This document shows, one piece after another, positions 1 through 11,000 of a DNA stretch of 64,000 nt. Each line of letters starts with the position of its first letter. Position 1 is the first letter of the stretch. The position numbers were made by a program, and so were the translations under genes. Origin of the DNA: Candidatus Jingweiarchaeum tengchongense (GTDB taxonomy: Archaea > Nanobdellota > Nanobdellia > Jingweiarchaeales > Jingweiarchaeaceae). The stretch spans positions 62,001 to 126,000 of the forward strand of contig JAPDLJ010000001.1 in NCBI GenBank assembly GCA_025920705.1, written 5' to 3'. The notes below the pieces were generated by a model. The model worked only from the letters and a program-made list of their open reading frames with translations, searched no databases and was not told the DNA's origin.

Positions 1-723
1 TTTACAACGATTTCAGAAAATGGAAATGAAGTTACAAGTACTGATATTACAGAATGGTGCAAGAAACACCCCCATCTGATACAGGGTAGGATTAAGAGCT
101 TAGATGAGAGCGCGAGACATTGGTTCGAGCAAAATTATTTCAAAATATATGAGAGTGTTAGCGAGAAGAAGAGAGAAAAATATATATTATTCTTTACTGT
201 TAATTTTACGATTCTAACTTTACTTTTCTTCTGGATATTGTTACCTAACATCCGCATACTCATTCAAGGTCTAATACTTGGACCATTTCTGGGTTATTTT
301 ATTGGTAAGGCAATTACAAGGCCATTATCAAGACATACAAGGGAAGCGATGCTTGATAAAAAGAAGTGGGAAGCATTCAAAAGATACATTTCTGATTTTT
401 CAGCAATGGAAAGCGCTCCATCTGTATTGATTCATCTCTGGGACAAATACTTGGTCTATGCAATTGTTTTGGGAGTAGCTGAGAAGTTACTTGAAAACAT
501 AAAGAGATTGAGTGAGGAGAGAAATATCACATTCACACCTGTTGTTTGGTATCGTGGAACAACACCACTACACATAGGAGCCATGTCTCCTCAAGCCTTT
601 TCCTCCTTCATTAGTAGCATGTCAGGTACAATAAGCTCCCTCAGTTCAGCTTCATCTGTTGGCGGTGGATTTGCTGGTGGGGGCGGTGGAGGTGGAGGTG
701 GGGGTGGGGGTGGAGCTGGATAG
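1..723 (+). CDS. DUF2207-family membrane protein, C-terminal part (5' end outside window)
   Basis: The frame is open from base 1 to the TAG at 721-723, so this is the last 240 residues of a longer protein. Two hydrophobic segments lie around residues 62-84 and 88-103 of the fragment. They are followed by a soluble stretch with WEAFKRYISDFS, then LWDKYLVYAIVLGVAEKL, and a tail of more than a dozen consecutive glycines. This order (paired membrane helices, a 'WxxFkxyl' region, a 'YAxxlGxa' helix, a poly-Gly end) is characteristic of DUF2207 / YciQ-like predicted membrane proteins. Their function is unknown. The family normally has an N-terminal extracytoplasmic beta domain, which would lie upstream. 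An internal TTG at 238 is in frame but is not a real start because the reading frame continues upstream. Confidence 0.85.
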   Translation, partial: FTTISENGNEVTSTDITEWCKKHPHLIQGRIKSLDESARHWFEQNYFKIYESVSEKKREKYILFFTVNFTILTLLFFWILLPNIRILIQGLILGPFLGYFIGKAITRPLSRHTREAMLDKKKWEAFKRYISDFSAMESAPSVLIHLWDKYLVYAIVLGVAEKLLENIKRLSEERNITFTPVVWYRGTTPLHIGAMSPQAFSSFISSMSGTISSLSSASSVGGGFAGGGGGGGGGGGGGAG

Positions 724-829
724 GTAAGTAGATGAACGAGTTGATATAAGTATATTATATTCATTCTAATTCAGCGCTTCTCGTGATCTTCCTTTCAATT
801 TTAATAACAAATTTAAACAAAGAAAAAGT

Positions 830-1954
830 TTATTCTTCTTTCTTCTTCTTGTAGAAGATTAGGTAGATTGCGTACACCACGACCAAGAACAGTACTAATG
901 CACCTAAATTTGCAGGTTGTAACGCTCCTACGAAAAATCCAGTTGGCGCTACTTCTTCAGATGCTGGTGTGATTACTAACCCAGTTGTTCCTGGAGCACA
1001 GGTACCACAATCTTCCGCGCAGCTATCACAACTTTCCCCATTCTCACATATCCCATTACCACAAACAGCTAAGCAATCATTATCACTTAAAGAATTACAA
1101 TTAACTGGGCAACATCCATCTCCATTTGCACATGTAGTGATGGGTATGTTTGAACATGAAGCTATGCATGTGTTCGGATAATTGCAGACATCTAATGTGC
1201 ATGCATTGTTATCAACACAATCTAAATCCGATGTACAAAGTGGAGTAACACAAATACTGTCACATCTTATTTTCCCCTCCTCACAAGGTGGAATGCATGG
1301 TCTTGTCTCAGTTTCATTCGGTTTGTTCTTGGTTGTGTTGCAATTATTTAAGTCATTACATGTTCTAGTTCTTGTTTGAACATTGTTTATGCAATCTGAC
1401 CAGTCTGACCAACTTGTACATGTCCAATTCTCTTGGCATGGTGGTGGAGGTGGGGGTGGAGGCGGAGGTGGACAAGTTCCACAATCTTGAGGACAAGATG
1501 AGCATGTCTCTGCACCATTACAAGATCCATCTCCACAGTACGGTGTAGGTGGAGGACAAGTTCCACAATCTACTGGACAATTTGAACATGTTTCACCAGA
1601 TTCACATACACAATTACCACATTTATTTGTTGTAACAGTTAGGTTCAAATTCATCAAATTACCTGAATAACAAATTTGTGGTGCTTCATTCACACAGTAT
1701 CCTGCAACTTTAAAAGTAACAGTTTCATTAACCGCATCCACTTGCAATCCGTAATAACCTTGACCATTCCAAGTAATCGTATTAAAACTTGATTTTAATA
1801 CACCGTTCACATATGCTGCTACTAATGTGCCATCAGGAACCGGATTTCCATCAATAGAGGCATAACCTTCAAATGCACAAGGTATTGCAAAAGCACTAGA
1901 AATACTAAAAACCACCAATGCAATCAAAATTGCAATTAAATCCTTTTTTTTCAT
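830..1954 (-). CDS. Cys-rich, C-terminally anchored surface protein with a thrombospondin-like segment
   Basis: 374 aa from the preferred ATG at 1954, which has GAGGG a few bases upstream; in-frame TTG/ATG codons at 1969 and 1966 are less convincing. The N-terminus is a Sec signal (MKKKDLIAILIALVVFSISSAFA). It is followed by a small beta domain, then three related Cys clusters (such as CGDGSCNGAETCSSCPQDC), a run of ten prolines and a segment WTCTSWSDWSDC...RTRTC resembling a thrombospondin type 1 repeat. The C-terminus has a hydrophobic helix (ALVLFLVVVYAIYLIFY) and a KKKKEE stop-transfer tail, so the bulk should be outside the cell. It lies just downstream of the giant gene on the same strand and shares its Cys-repeat style, so both probably serve the cell surface. 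The specific function is unknown. Confidence 0.8.
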   Translation of the reverse strand: MKKKDLIAILIALVVFSISSAFAIPCAFEGYASIDGNPVPDGTLVAAYVNGVLKSSFNTITWNGQGYYGLQVDAVNETVTFKVAGYCVNEAPQICYSGNLMNLNLTVTTNKCGNCVCESGETCSNCPVDCGTCPPPTPYCGDGSCNGAETCSSCPQDCGTCPPPPPPPPPPPCQENWTCTSWSDWSDCINNVQTRTRTCNDLNNCNTTKNKPNETETRPCIPPCEEGKIRCDSICVTPLCTSDLDCVDNNACTLDVCNYPNTCIASCSNIPITTCANGDGCCPVNCNSLSDNDCLAVCGNGICENGESCDSCAEDCGTCAPGTTGLVITPASEEVAPTGFFVGALQPANLGALVLFLVVVYAIYLIFYKKKKEE

Positions 1955-1982
1955 TTTGACCCTCATCAACTCAATTATTTTC

Positions 1983-1995
1983 TTCTTTTTAAATG
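1983..1995 (-). promoter_or_regulatory. TATA-like box for the 374-aa surface protein gene
   Basis: The minus strand reads acatttaaaaaga here, about 35 nt before the chosen ATG at 1954, in the 71-nt space after the giant gene. The position fits an archaeal promoter with a short leader that would include the GAGGG ribosome site. Confidence 0.4.
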
Positions 1996-2025
1996 TTTTT
2001 GATTACCATAAAAAAGATAAAAAAT

Positions 2026-5000
2026 TTATTCTATCTCTAACCTGTCACCCTGTGTCATATATATCCAGTATGGTCTATTTTGTTGGTCATTAAATTCAGT
2101 CAATGCCCATGGTAGTGGTGGTGGGTTGTTGCCCCATTCTGGATTGTAATACTTCCACATCGTTCCATCATAATACCATATCACTGTGTAATTCCCACTT
2201 ATTGATTCAAGCACATTCCAAACCGAGTAATCGCCACCCAACGAATCAATGTCTTCCAAGACCAGTCTTGGTAGGAAGAATCCATTCCATCCTGCATGTA
2301 GATTAATCGTTACATTGTAGTTCCCAGTTGTATCGAGCACGAATATTATCATTTCTGAATTTGTCATCACGTTTCCTGCAACATCCTTACATTTCACGTG
2401 ATATGCATACATCCCATCCTGCAATCCTGATAATTCATAGTAATGGTAAGTGCCATCTCCTTCTAATGTGTTCATTATGTAAGCCATTGTATCATATGAC
2501 CTACTCAAAACATCGAACTTGCATGTTGCTGGTTCATTTGTGAATACTTGCAACATAATACCTTCGCTTCCATCCAAGATTCCGCCTGGCGCTGAATTTA
2601 CGATCTCTGGTGGTGTAAAGTCAATTGGTACTCCTCTCTCTATTCTTCTCGTCACATTCCATCCTGCATTGTCTCTTATATTTATGTCCAACCAGTTACC
2701 TCCGCCGAGCGTGGTAATCACATAACAATATCCAATTTTTGTCAATGAATTGAAGTAACAAAGTGGGGGCAATGTGGCGTCTGTACTGTAGATTGGTTCT
2801 TGCAATCCTGAACTAGGTGTTAGATCAGTTATTGTGAAGTTCACAAACCAACCTAACATTGGTACGCTGTACTGTGTATCGGGTGTAATTGAAGGTGCAT
2901 ATGTATCAACAAACACATTCACATGCTCCGACCAGGTTGTCTTTCCAGCTTTGTCAACTGCTCTAACTCTGTAAGTGTGCATTCCATCTGAACTTACACC
3001 TGTGTAAGGTGATGTTACACTATTGACAATACTTCCATCAACTTCAATGTCAAACCTATCAAAGTTCGTGTCACTCCCACCGTTCCATATTACTTTATAA
3101 TCTCCATCTCTATCATACGGTGGATTATCAACATTCTGTGTTCCTATATTCACTGGTTGTGGTAGATAATTGTCTATCTTAACAACACCCCAAGCTATGT
3201 CATTTTTTCCATTTCCTGCCTTGTCATACACATAAACTTCCAAATGATAAGTGCCTTCTGGGGTACTTTCATAGATTGGAACCATGTATGTGATTGGTTC
3301 TGTTCCAGCATAGCATCTATACAACATGCTTGAATCTTCACTATCAATGTGACCAACAATTGTTCCTCCTCCACCTGTGAATACCATTATCTTAAAGCTC
3401 TTAGGATTGTCCTCTTTACATAAGAAGGAAACTTCTAACATCTCACCTGCTTTCTTCCAAACTGGTGTCAGTGGACTCTGTATCTCAACGGATGGCCACA
3501 CATTATCATATGTAAATCTAACATCTCTTGATTTCAAGCTATTTCCAAGATTGTCATAAGCGACTGCATATATCGTGTAGGTATCGGTCTGTTCTGGCAT
3601 CCATGTGATCATCCAACCATCTTGCTGTGAATCATCTAATCCTATTAGTTCTGGGTATTCACTTTCGTCTTCTCCATAAACCATCCTGTAGAACTCAACT
3701 CTTTCAATTCCGCTAACTGCATCAGCAGTTACGGCTTCTATTTCTATTGCAGCTTCGGAACCGCTTATATATTCATTATTGAGTGGTCTTATTATCGCAA
3801 CACTTTCTGGTTCTCCATTATCAACGATGACGATCACTTGTTCCGAATATCCTGTGTTTCCTACGTTGTCTGTCAATCTCGCAATTATACCATATGCCAA
3901 ACCATCTGTTGCTGTGGTCGTGTCCCATGAGTATGTACATTTATATTCATAACCAGGACTCGGACCTATGTATTCACAATCACTAACTTCATTCCATGTT
4001 TGTCCATTGTCTGTTGAAATTTCTATCTTCATCGGTTCTGGCACATTTGCTTCATCTACCAAAACTTGTATGTCAATTGTTCCTTTCACAAACATGTTAT
4101 TTTCTGGGTATTGAATTTCCAATGCTGGTGCTATTGTGTCAACATTTACCATGACCGAATCACTTCCAATATTTCCTGCATTGTCTGCTATTTCAACTTT
4201 CAGCTCTTGCTCTCCTTGGGGCAGTTCCTTATCGTTCGGTACCATTATCGTTCCATAACACATTCTATTCGTATTATCGTATGGTACGGATCCTAATGAT
4301 ATGCCACCAAGTGTTATATAGCAAGGTGTACCTGTTGTTATCCCTCCTGTAACTTGTCCTTCATACGAATCTAAAATATCTGCACTTATTTGGATCGGAT
4401 GACTACCTAAAAGATCATTTTCAAATGGTAAAGTTACCTCCACTTCTGGCGCATGATTGTCTATGCCAATCTTCGGTAAGTTCCAGATTGTTACTATATC
4501 TTGGATTACATCTGCTATGCAAGTTGGTGGACAGTTTTCCATGTATCCATCTTCACATCCGCACTGCATCATAATTGAGTGATATACTTCTCCTAAGCTA
4601 TTTCCCATGTTTCCAAGATTGTCATCAACTGAGACAGCTAAAAACACTACACCATCTGGTATCCCACTTGGATTTGGTATGGTTGCATAACCTTGACATT
4701 CTTTTGCTTCAGCATTATATACGAGTGTTCCATCCGTCTCAAGTTCTACGATCTTAAATTCTGGTAACAAATCAATCAAGTAAGCATAGCACTGCCTACC
4801 ATCTTCTATCCCAACATTGCACATTCCACTTAATGGATTTTCACAAGGTCCGTGTGGATTTGTCAAGTCTTCTGCTAATGTTACGATTGGTATATCTTCT
4901 CCGTCAGAATACCAACCATCAACTGGTTTCAAAATTAGGATGTGCGGTGGTGTGTTGTCTACTTTATGATATTGCACATGTTCTTGTTCAACATTGCCAA

Positions 5001-8000
5001 GCGCATCCTCAGCATACCACCTTATCTCATGTAAGCATTCCTCTCCTAAATAGAATGTTGTTTTAAGATTGCAATTCTCATCTGTGTAGATATCCTTTTC
5101 CTCTATTTTTGTATCAACTTCACCATCACAGTTTGAATCCCACCATATCTCATAATGTAATTTCTCAGGTCCTGCAGCACACATTTCTTGTTTATCGAGA
5201 GCTGTTAATGTTATTGGTGTTTGGGATGTTATCCAGTAACCATTATCCCATTGGGGTTGTCCGATGCTCTTGGTTGTTTCTGGCGGTGTGGTATCCACTC
5301 TCTCAACTTGTGTATGTGTATCTTCTTTATTTCCCAATGCATCTACACAATACCATTCTAGGGTGTGTTTGGAATCTTCACTATATTGTATTGGCTCTGT
5401 GTACAAAGTCCAATCTTGCTTCAACACATCATCCAAGTAGTATCTATAGTAGATTTTTACATCATCTACTGGATGTGGTGATTGGTCTTCACACGTCAAT
5501 ACTATCTTTGTGTTTTGTTTTATGTAATAGTCACAATCTCCTGAAGCAGCACAAGGTAATTCATCGCAAGGTTTGCTAAACCCATCGAAGTACTTTGTTG
5601 AAACTGGTGGTTTGTTATCAACATAAACACATTGTCTTTTTGTTTGTTCAGTCTTATCAACATTATCAACGGAATAAAACTCTATTAAGTGGCAGGAATC
5701 TTCTGTGATTTTGAACGGACCAGTATAGGTCAACCAATCTCCTGAACCAGTTGCATCTTCGCATGCTGTTTGGCTCTCACAATAAGTATCATCAACTAAA
5801 GTCACTCTATACTTTGTTTCCTTTATTCCTGATTTGTGAGGTCCTGTGTCCTCAACTGTTAATGTGATTGGAGTTTGCGATGTAATCCATTTCGGATAGC
5901 CACCTTGTCCTTCAACTAGTGGTTGACCATACGTCTTGGTTGTTGTTGGTGCTGTCTTGTCAACATAGAATACCTCCACATCTTCTATCATTTCATTTCC
6001 TAATGCATCCCAGCATCTTATGTGGAGTTCATGTTTGGTTTCTTCTGGGAAGCTTATCGGGAATTTATCATACCATCCGTAAAATTTCTGATAGTCATCA
6101 TCAAGATAATAACCCCACTCACAGTAGACACCGCCTACATTGCAACCTCTCCCTGTTGGATCTGGATCTGTCATTTGTACATCTATAGTTGTAATACCAT
6201 CGATAAAGCAGACATCATTTGGATTTTGTGGCAAGCAATCTCCATGATGAGGACCTACTATTGTCTTGGTTATTTCTGGTGGGACTGAATCGACTCTGAA
6301 GTATTCAACATCAACTTGGTTTTGATTACCAAGTGCATCCACACAATAATATTCTAAATCATGTAATGAGTCTTCTTGGAATGTGAAAGTGTATTTGGAT
6401 TCTCCAGACACATCAGCACAGCAATAATCACCTTCCATTGTTCCTCCAAATTGAGTACAGTATTGAGTTGTTAACCATGGTTGTTGTGGATCATCGAATG
6501 ATATTCTATAGCACATCTTCTCATGGTCAACTGGATGTGGTACTTGGTTATCCCAGCTGTCGTCGCAATCCAAGGTTATTGTTGTTACTTTGTCACTAAC
6601 CCAGTAATCGCAATTCTTAATATTAGTTATTTCTATATCGTCCACATACCAACCTTCATAATTGTTAAACAACGAATCTATTGTATCAAACCTGAACTTT
6701 ATTTTTACATTTTTTCCTGTATATGCGGACAAGTCAATCGTTACTTGACGCCATTGGTCTTCTGGGCCGGTTGAAGTCCAAACTTTAACCCAACCTGAAC
6801 CGTCATTCACGTAAACTTCTCTTGCATCGTAAGGAGAAAGTTTCTCTGTATTTTCATAGCTCCAGAATGTCAATTGTGAATTATCACCTAAGATAATGTC
6901 TTTTGAGATCAACTCTCCAGAATTTTCAAAACCTGTATCATAATTGTGGTCTGATTCTTTATTGTAAGCCCAGCTGTGAGTTGGACTGTGACTTCTGTAT
7001 TCAGTTATGTGCCACAAGCCTGTGGCAGTCCATTCACCTGCTCCGTTTTCTACATTATCACTAAAGGTTGTTGATTCACATTTTATCTTTGGCTCTCCAA
7101 TTGTTTTTATTCCCTGTGGTGGGACTGAATCAACAATGTCATATTCCACATGCAACTGCTCAGTATTGCCCAATTCATCCACACAGTACCACTCTAATAC
7201 ATGAGCTGAATCTTTTTCTTTATATATCACCAAAGGTTCATTGTCGTATACAACATATTCCTTGAAATCTCCTGGCTGTTCTCCTACAAGGTAGTCTCTA
7301 TAATATATTTTGACATGATTTACTGGATGTGGATCTTGATCTGAGCAACTAACTGTTATTAGAGTTTTTTGTGTTATGAAATAGCATCCGTCGGTTGGAT
7401 TTGGCATATTTGGATAATACAATGCTTGCTCGTCTGATGTGCAAGCATGCTTAGGATTGTCTAATGTTTTTTGTGAAACTGGTGGTTTAGTATCAACTAT
7501 GTCCAATTCTACATGTTCGCTTTCTTTGTTACCTAAAGCATCAACACAGTACCAAGTAAGTCTGTGATAGGATTCATAATTTGGTAAATCTTCGTAATAG
7601 AATTTAATATAATTACCAACAGTTTCTTCTTTTACAGTTTGCCAATTATCTTCCCAATTCATCTTCCATTCAATCTTATAGTGAATCTTCACGTCATCTA
7701 CTGGATGAGGTTGTTGATCAGCGCAAGAAAGTTCTATAGGGGTTTCGTCTGTCATAAACCAGCAATCGTTGATTCCGTACTGCGTCTTTTCTTCTTGTGT
7801 ACACTCATGTTTTGGGGTTCCTAGTGATTTCTGTGAAACAGGAGGTGTGTTCTCGACGAATACACATTGAGTTTTTATTGGTTCTTTGTTTCCAAGCAAG
7901 TCAACACTATAATATTCTATCATGTGACACGACTGCTCAGTTTTGTAGAAAGGTCCTGTATATTCGTTCCATCCTTCACTTTCATAGCTGTGAATGGGTT

Positions 8001-11000
8001 GACAGTAGGTACTTGGATCAAGACAATAATTATCATTAACAAGTGTGTTCATCCAATAAATCTTGTACATGCCAACAGCGCATATTTCTCCGCCATCTGT
8101 TGCTGCGAGTGTTATTGGTGTCTGACTCGTTATCCATTTCGGATAGCCACCTTGTCCTTCAACTAGTGGTTGACCATATGTCTTGGTTGTTGTTGGTGGG
8201 ACTGTATCCACTTTATCAATTTCTACATGGATTTGTTCTGTATTGCCTAAAACATCCACACAATAATACTCTAATGTGTGTACAGAATCTTCTGGGAAGG
8301 TGAATTCTACATTACCATCTTCATCAACAAACCATTGTGTAAATTGACCATCATCGACTTTATATCTCCAATAAACTTTAACATGATTTGATGGGTGTGG
8401 TTCTTGGTCAACGCAATCTAATGTTATTTTTGTCTGTTGCGTTATCCAATAATCACAACCTTGGCTTTCTCCACATTCTATCTTTGGTTCCCCTATTATC
8501 TTTGTTGTTACGGGTGCTTTATCATCAACAATATCCAATTCAAAATGATGATTCTCTTCCCATCCGCAGCCATCTACTGCCCAGTATTCTATTAAATGGT
8601 AAGACTCTTTGCTCAATGTGATTGTCACGTCTTGGTTTTCTTCACCCATACCTTCCTGATCCAATAGCCATTGATCATTTGGATTGACCTTGTAGTAAAC
8701 TTTCCAATATATTTTTGTCTTGTCTGCATGCTCTCCTGTTTTTTGTGGGTCAGGGTCTTCAGCATGAAGTGTTATTTGAGTCCCTGTTTTCACAAATTGA
8801 CACCCATTTGTTAATTGAATACCTTGAGGTAGATTAGCGGCTGTTATTTCATCACTTGTGCATTCATGCGATACTCCTCCTGCAGGAATCAAAGTTTTAG
8901 TTGTTATTGGGGCAAGCGTGTCTCTGACAAATGAAACACCCAGACACTCAGAAATCTTTCCCCAATTCTCTGCTGTGTCCTTTCCTCTTAATCTTATGTA
9001 ATGTGTTCCATCTGATAACTTACTTGCATCAACGAAAGCACCTATGTATGCACATTTGTAACCATCCCACCTCGTGAAGTTATAAGAAGTGTCCATCCAA
9101 ATTCCGCTCCAAGGAGCTGGAATTGGTGGTATCACAACATCAATAAAGTATTCTCCACCTTGGATCTTTGATTCTTGATCACAAACTGTTGCATTGAGCC
9201 ATGTATTATTTCCACAAATCAAGTATTCATTCGGATATAGAACATTATCTAAGTAAATATCATAAGCACAATCTGGTGGGAGTATGTCCTCTTCAAAATA
9301 GGTACATTCACAGTTACCCCAATTCCCAGCATTATCTTGTGCTCTCACACAAACCCAATTCACTCCATCACTCTTAAAAACAATGTTCTTCTTCAAAAGG
9401 TATTCTACTAATTTGTCTAAATCAAAACTACCATCATCCGCTGGATATATCGTGCCTTTAACAGGTGCCTCGGGGTCGCATGAGGCATAGGAATCCGGAC
9501 CAACGAAAAATTCAGCTGTTTTTATCACTGTACAAGTATCCTCTGTCTTGGCTGTTAAGTTGAATACTCCATTGTTGTAATGTGGAGTCACGACAACATT
9601 CGAAGTTGTTGGACCAATCGTGTCTCTTGGACCCAATAACGGATCACAATAATCATTGCAACCCATTCCACTCGTTAATAAGCCACAACCATTCTCTGTA
9701 CATGTTTGATATCCATAATAACATATCCCATCTTTTACCGTGCCAGGTTCCGGACAATATTGAGAGTCGCGATAGTCACATACACACTCAGTATCACAAC
9801 TTCCACTATAATAGCAAGTATCATCAATTATCTTGGGTTGACATTCTATTCCAAAACCATCACACTCAGCTGAACAAGTTCTTATGCCATTGCCTATTGG
9901 TATTACTGGACCACCATCCTGCCCATCAGAATCAGCACAAGTGTGGGAAATTTCTTGTTGTTTTGGAACACATTCAAGTATTTTCAGGTTACACTCACCA
10001 GGCACCTCTGGCCTATAATCAAATGTTAGTAAGTAATTGTCTGGGTTATAATCGCACACTGCTATTTCAGGATAAAAGTATGGTTCACCAAAAGATTCAC
10101 AATCTGAATCGCTTGAACAACAAAAATTTCCATTAGTTCCATTTTTTCCTATACAGTCTAAGTCAGCGCAGTCTATGTAACCATCACAATCATTATCATA
10201 ACCATCAGTACAGTTTGTCTCAAGAGGTGCTGGTTCTTCATTCCATATCAAGGTGAATAAGCCACCTGTTTCAAAACATATAAGTTTAACTCCTCCACAT
10301 TCCTTTTCAAAGCATGAAGGACACTCTATGCTCCCGCACGTCCAATTTTTACTACAGGGTTTCTTACCCACTACATAACAACCATTAGGCCCGCAAGAGT
10401 AGTCATCTCCCCATTCTTGAATCTCTCCTGTTCCGACACCGATGCATTCTATACCAGTAGTGCAATCTAATTCGTCACAGTCTTGCGTATCGCTATACTG
10501 GCAAGTACAATCTTGTAAACATGTTCCACTATGATACCAAACATTTCCAACACACTCACCTTCACAATCGTCATTTGAATCACACTCAGCATCACATTTC
10601 TCTACGCTACAAGTGTGTGTTATTGTTGGGTCTCCTTGCGTGCACGCATCCTTATTTTCATCACAAACGCTTATGAAAGCATTTCTAAAATCCCAAGTTG
10701 GATGATATGAATCTGGATCGTTGTCACATGTATCTATTCCTGGGATATTGAATTGGGAACAATCAATCGCTGGTCCAAGATTCACACAATTACCATAACC
10801 ATCACAGTGATCAGGGCCATCACAATATAAACCATTATTGCAAGGAGTGCCTAATGGCTCCTTTTCATCTGTTGGACAATGCTTATTTTGACCATCACAA
10901 TATTCTGCTACGTCACATTGTGCATTTTTTGGTCTGCATTCATAAGTATTTGATCTCACTTGATCAACCGGACAATCTGCGCTTTGACCAGTACAGTATT

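Noticed and set aside
660-720. Poly-Gly tract as a sequencing or assembly error
   Set aside because: A Gly-rich tail is normal for DUF2207 proteins and the frame ends with a proper stop.
9582-10136. 184-codon open frame antisense to the giant gene
   Set aside because: It is rich in His, Asn and Leu as expected from the reverse of a Cys/Asp-rich coding sequence, has no ribosome site, and lies fully within a gene with clear domains. Similar shadows at 5109-5579 and 11554-11943 were left out for the same reason.
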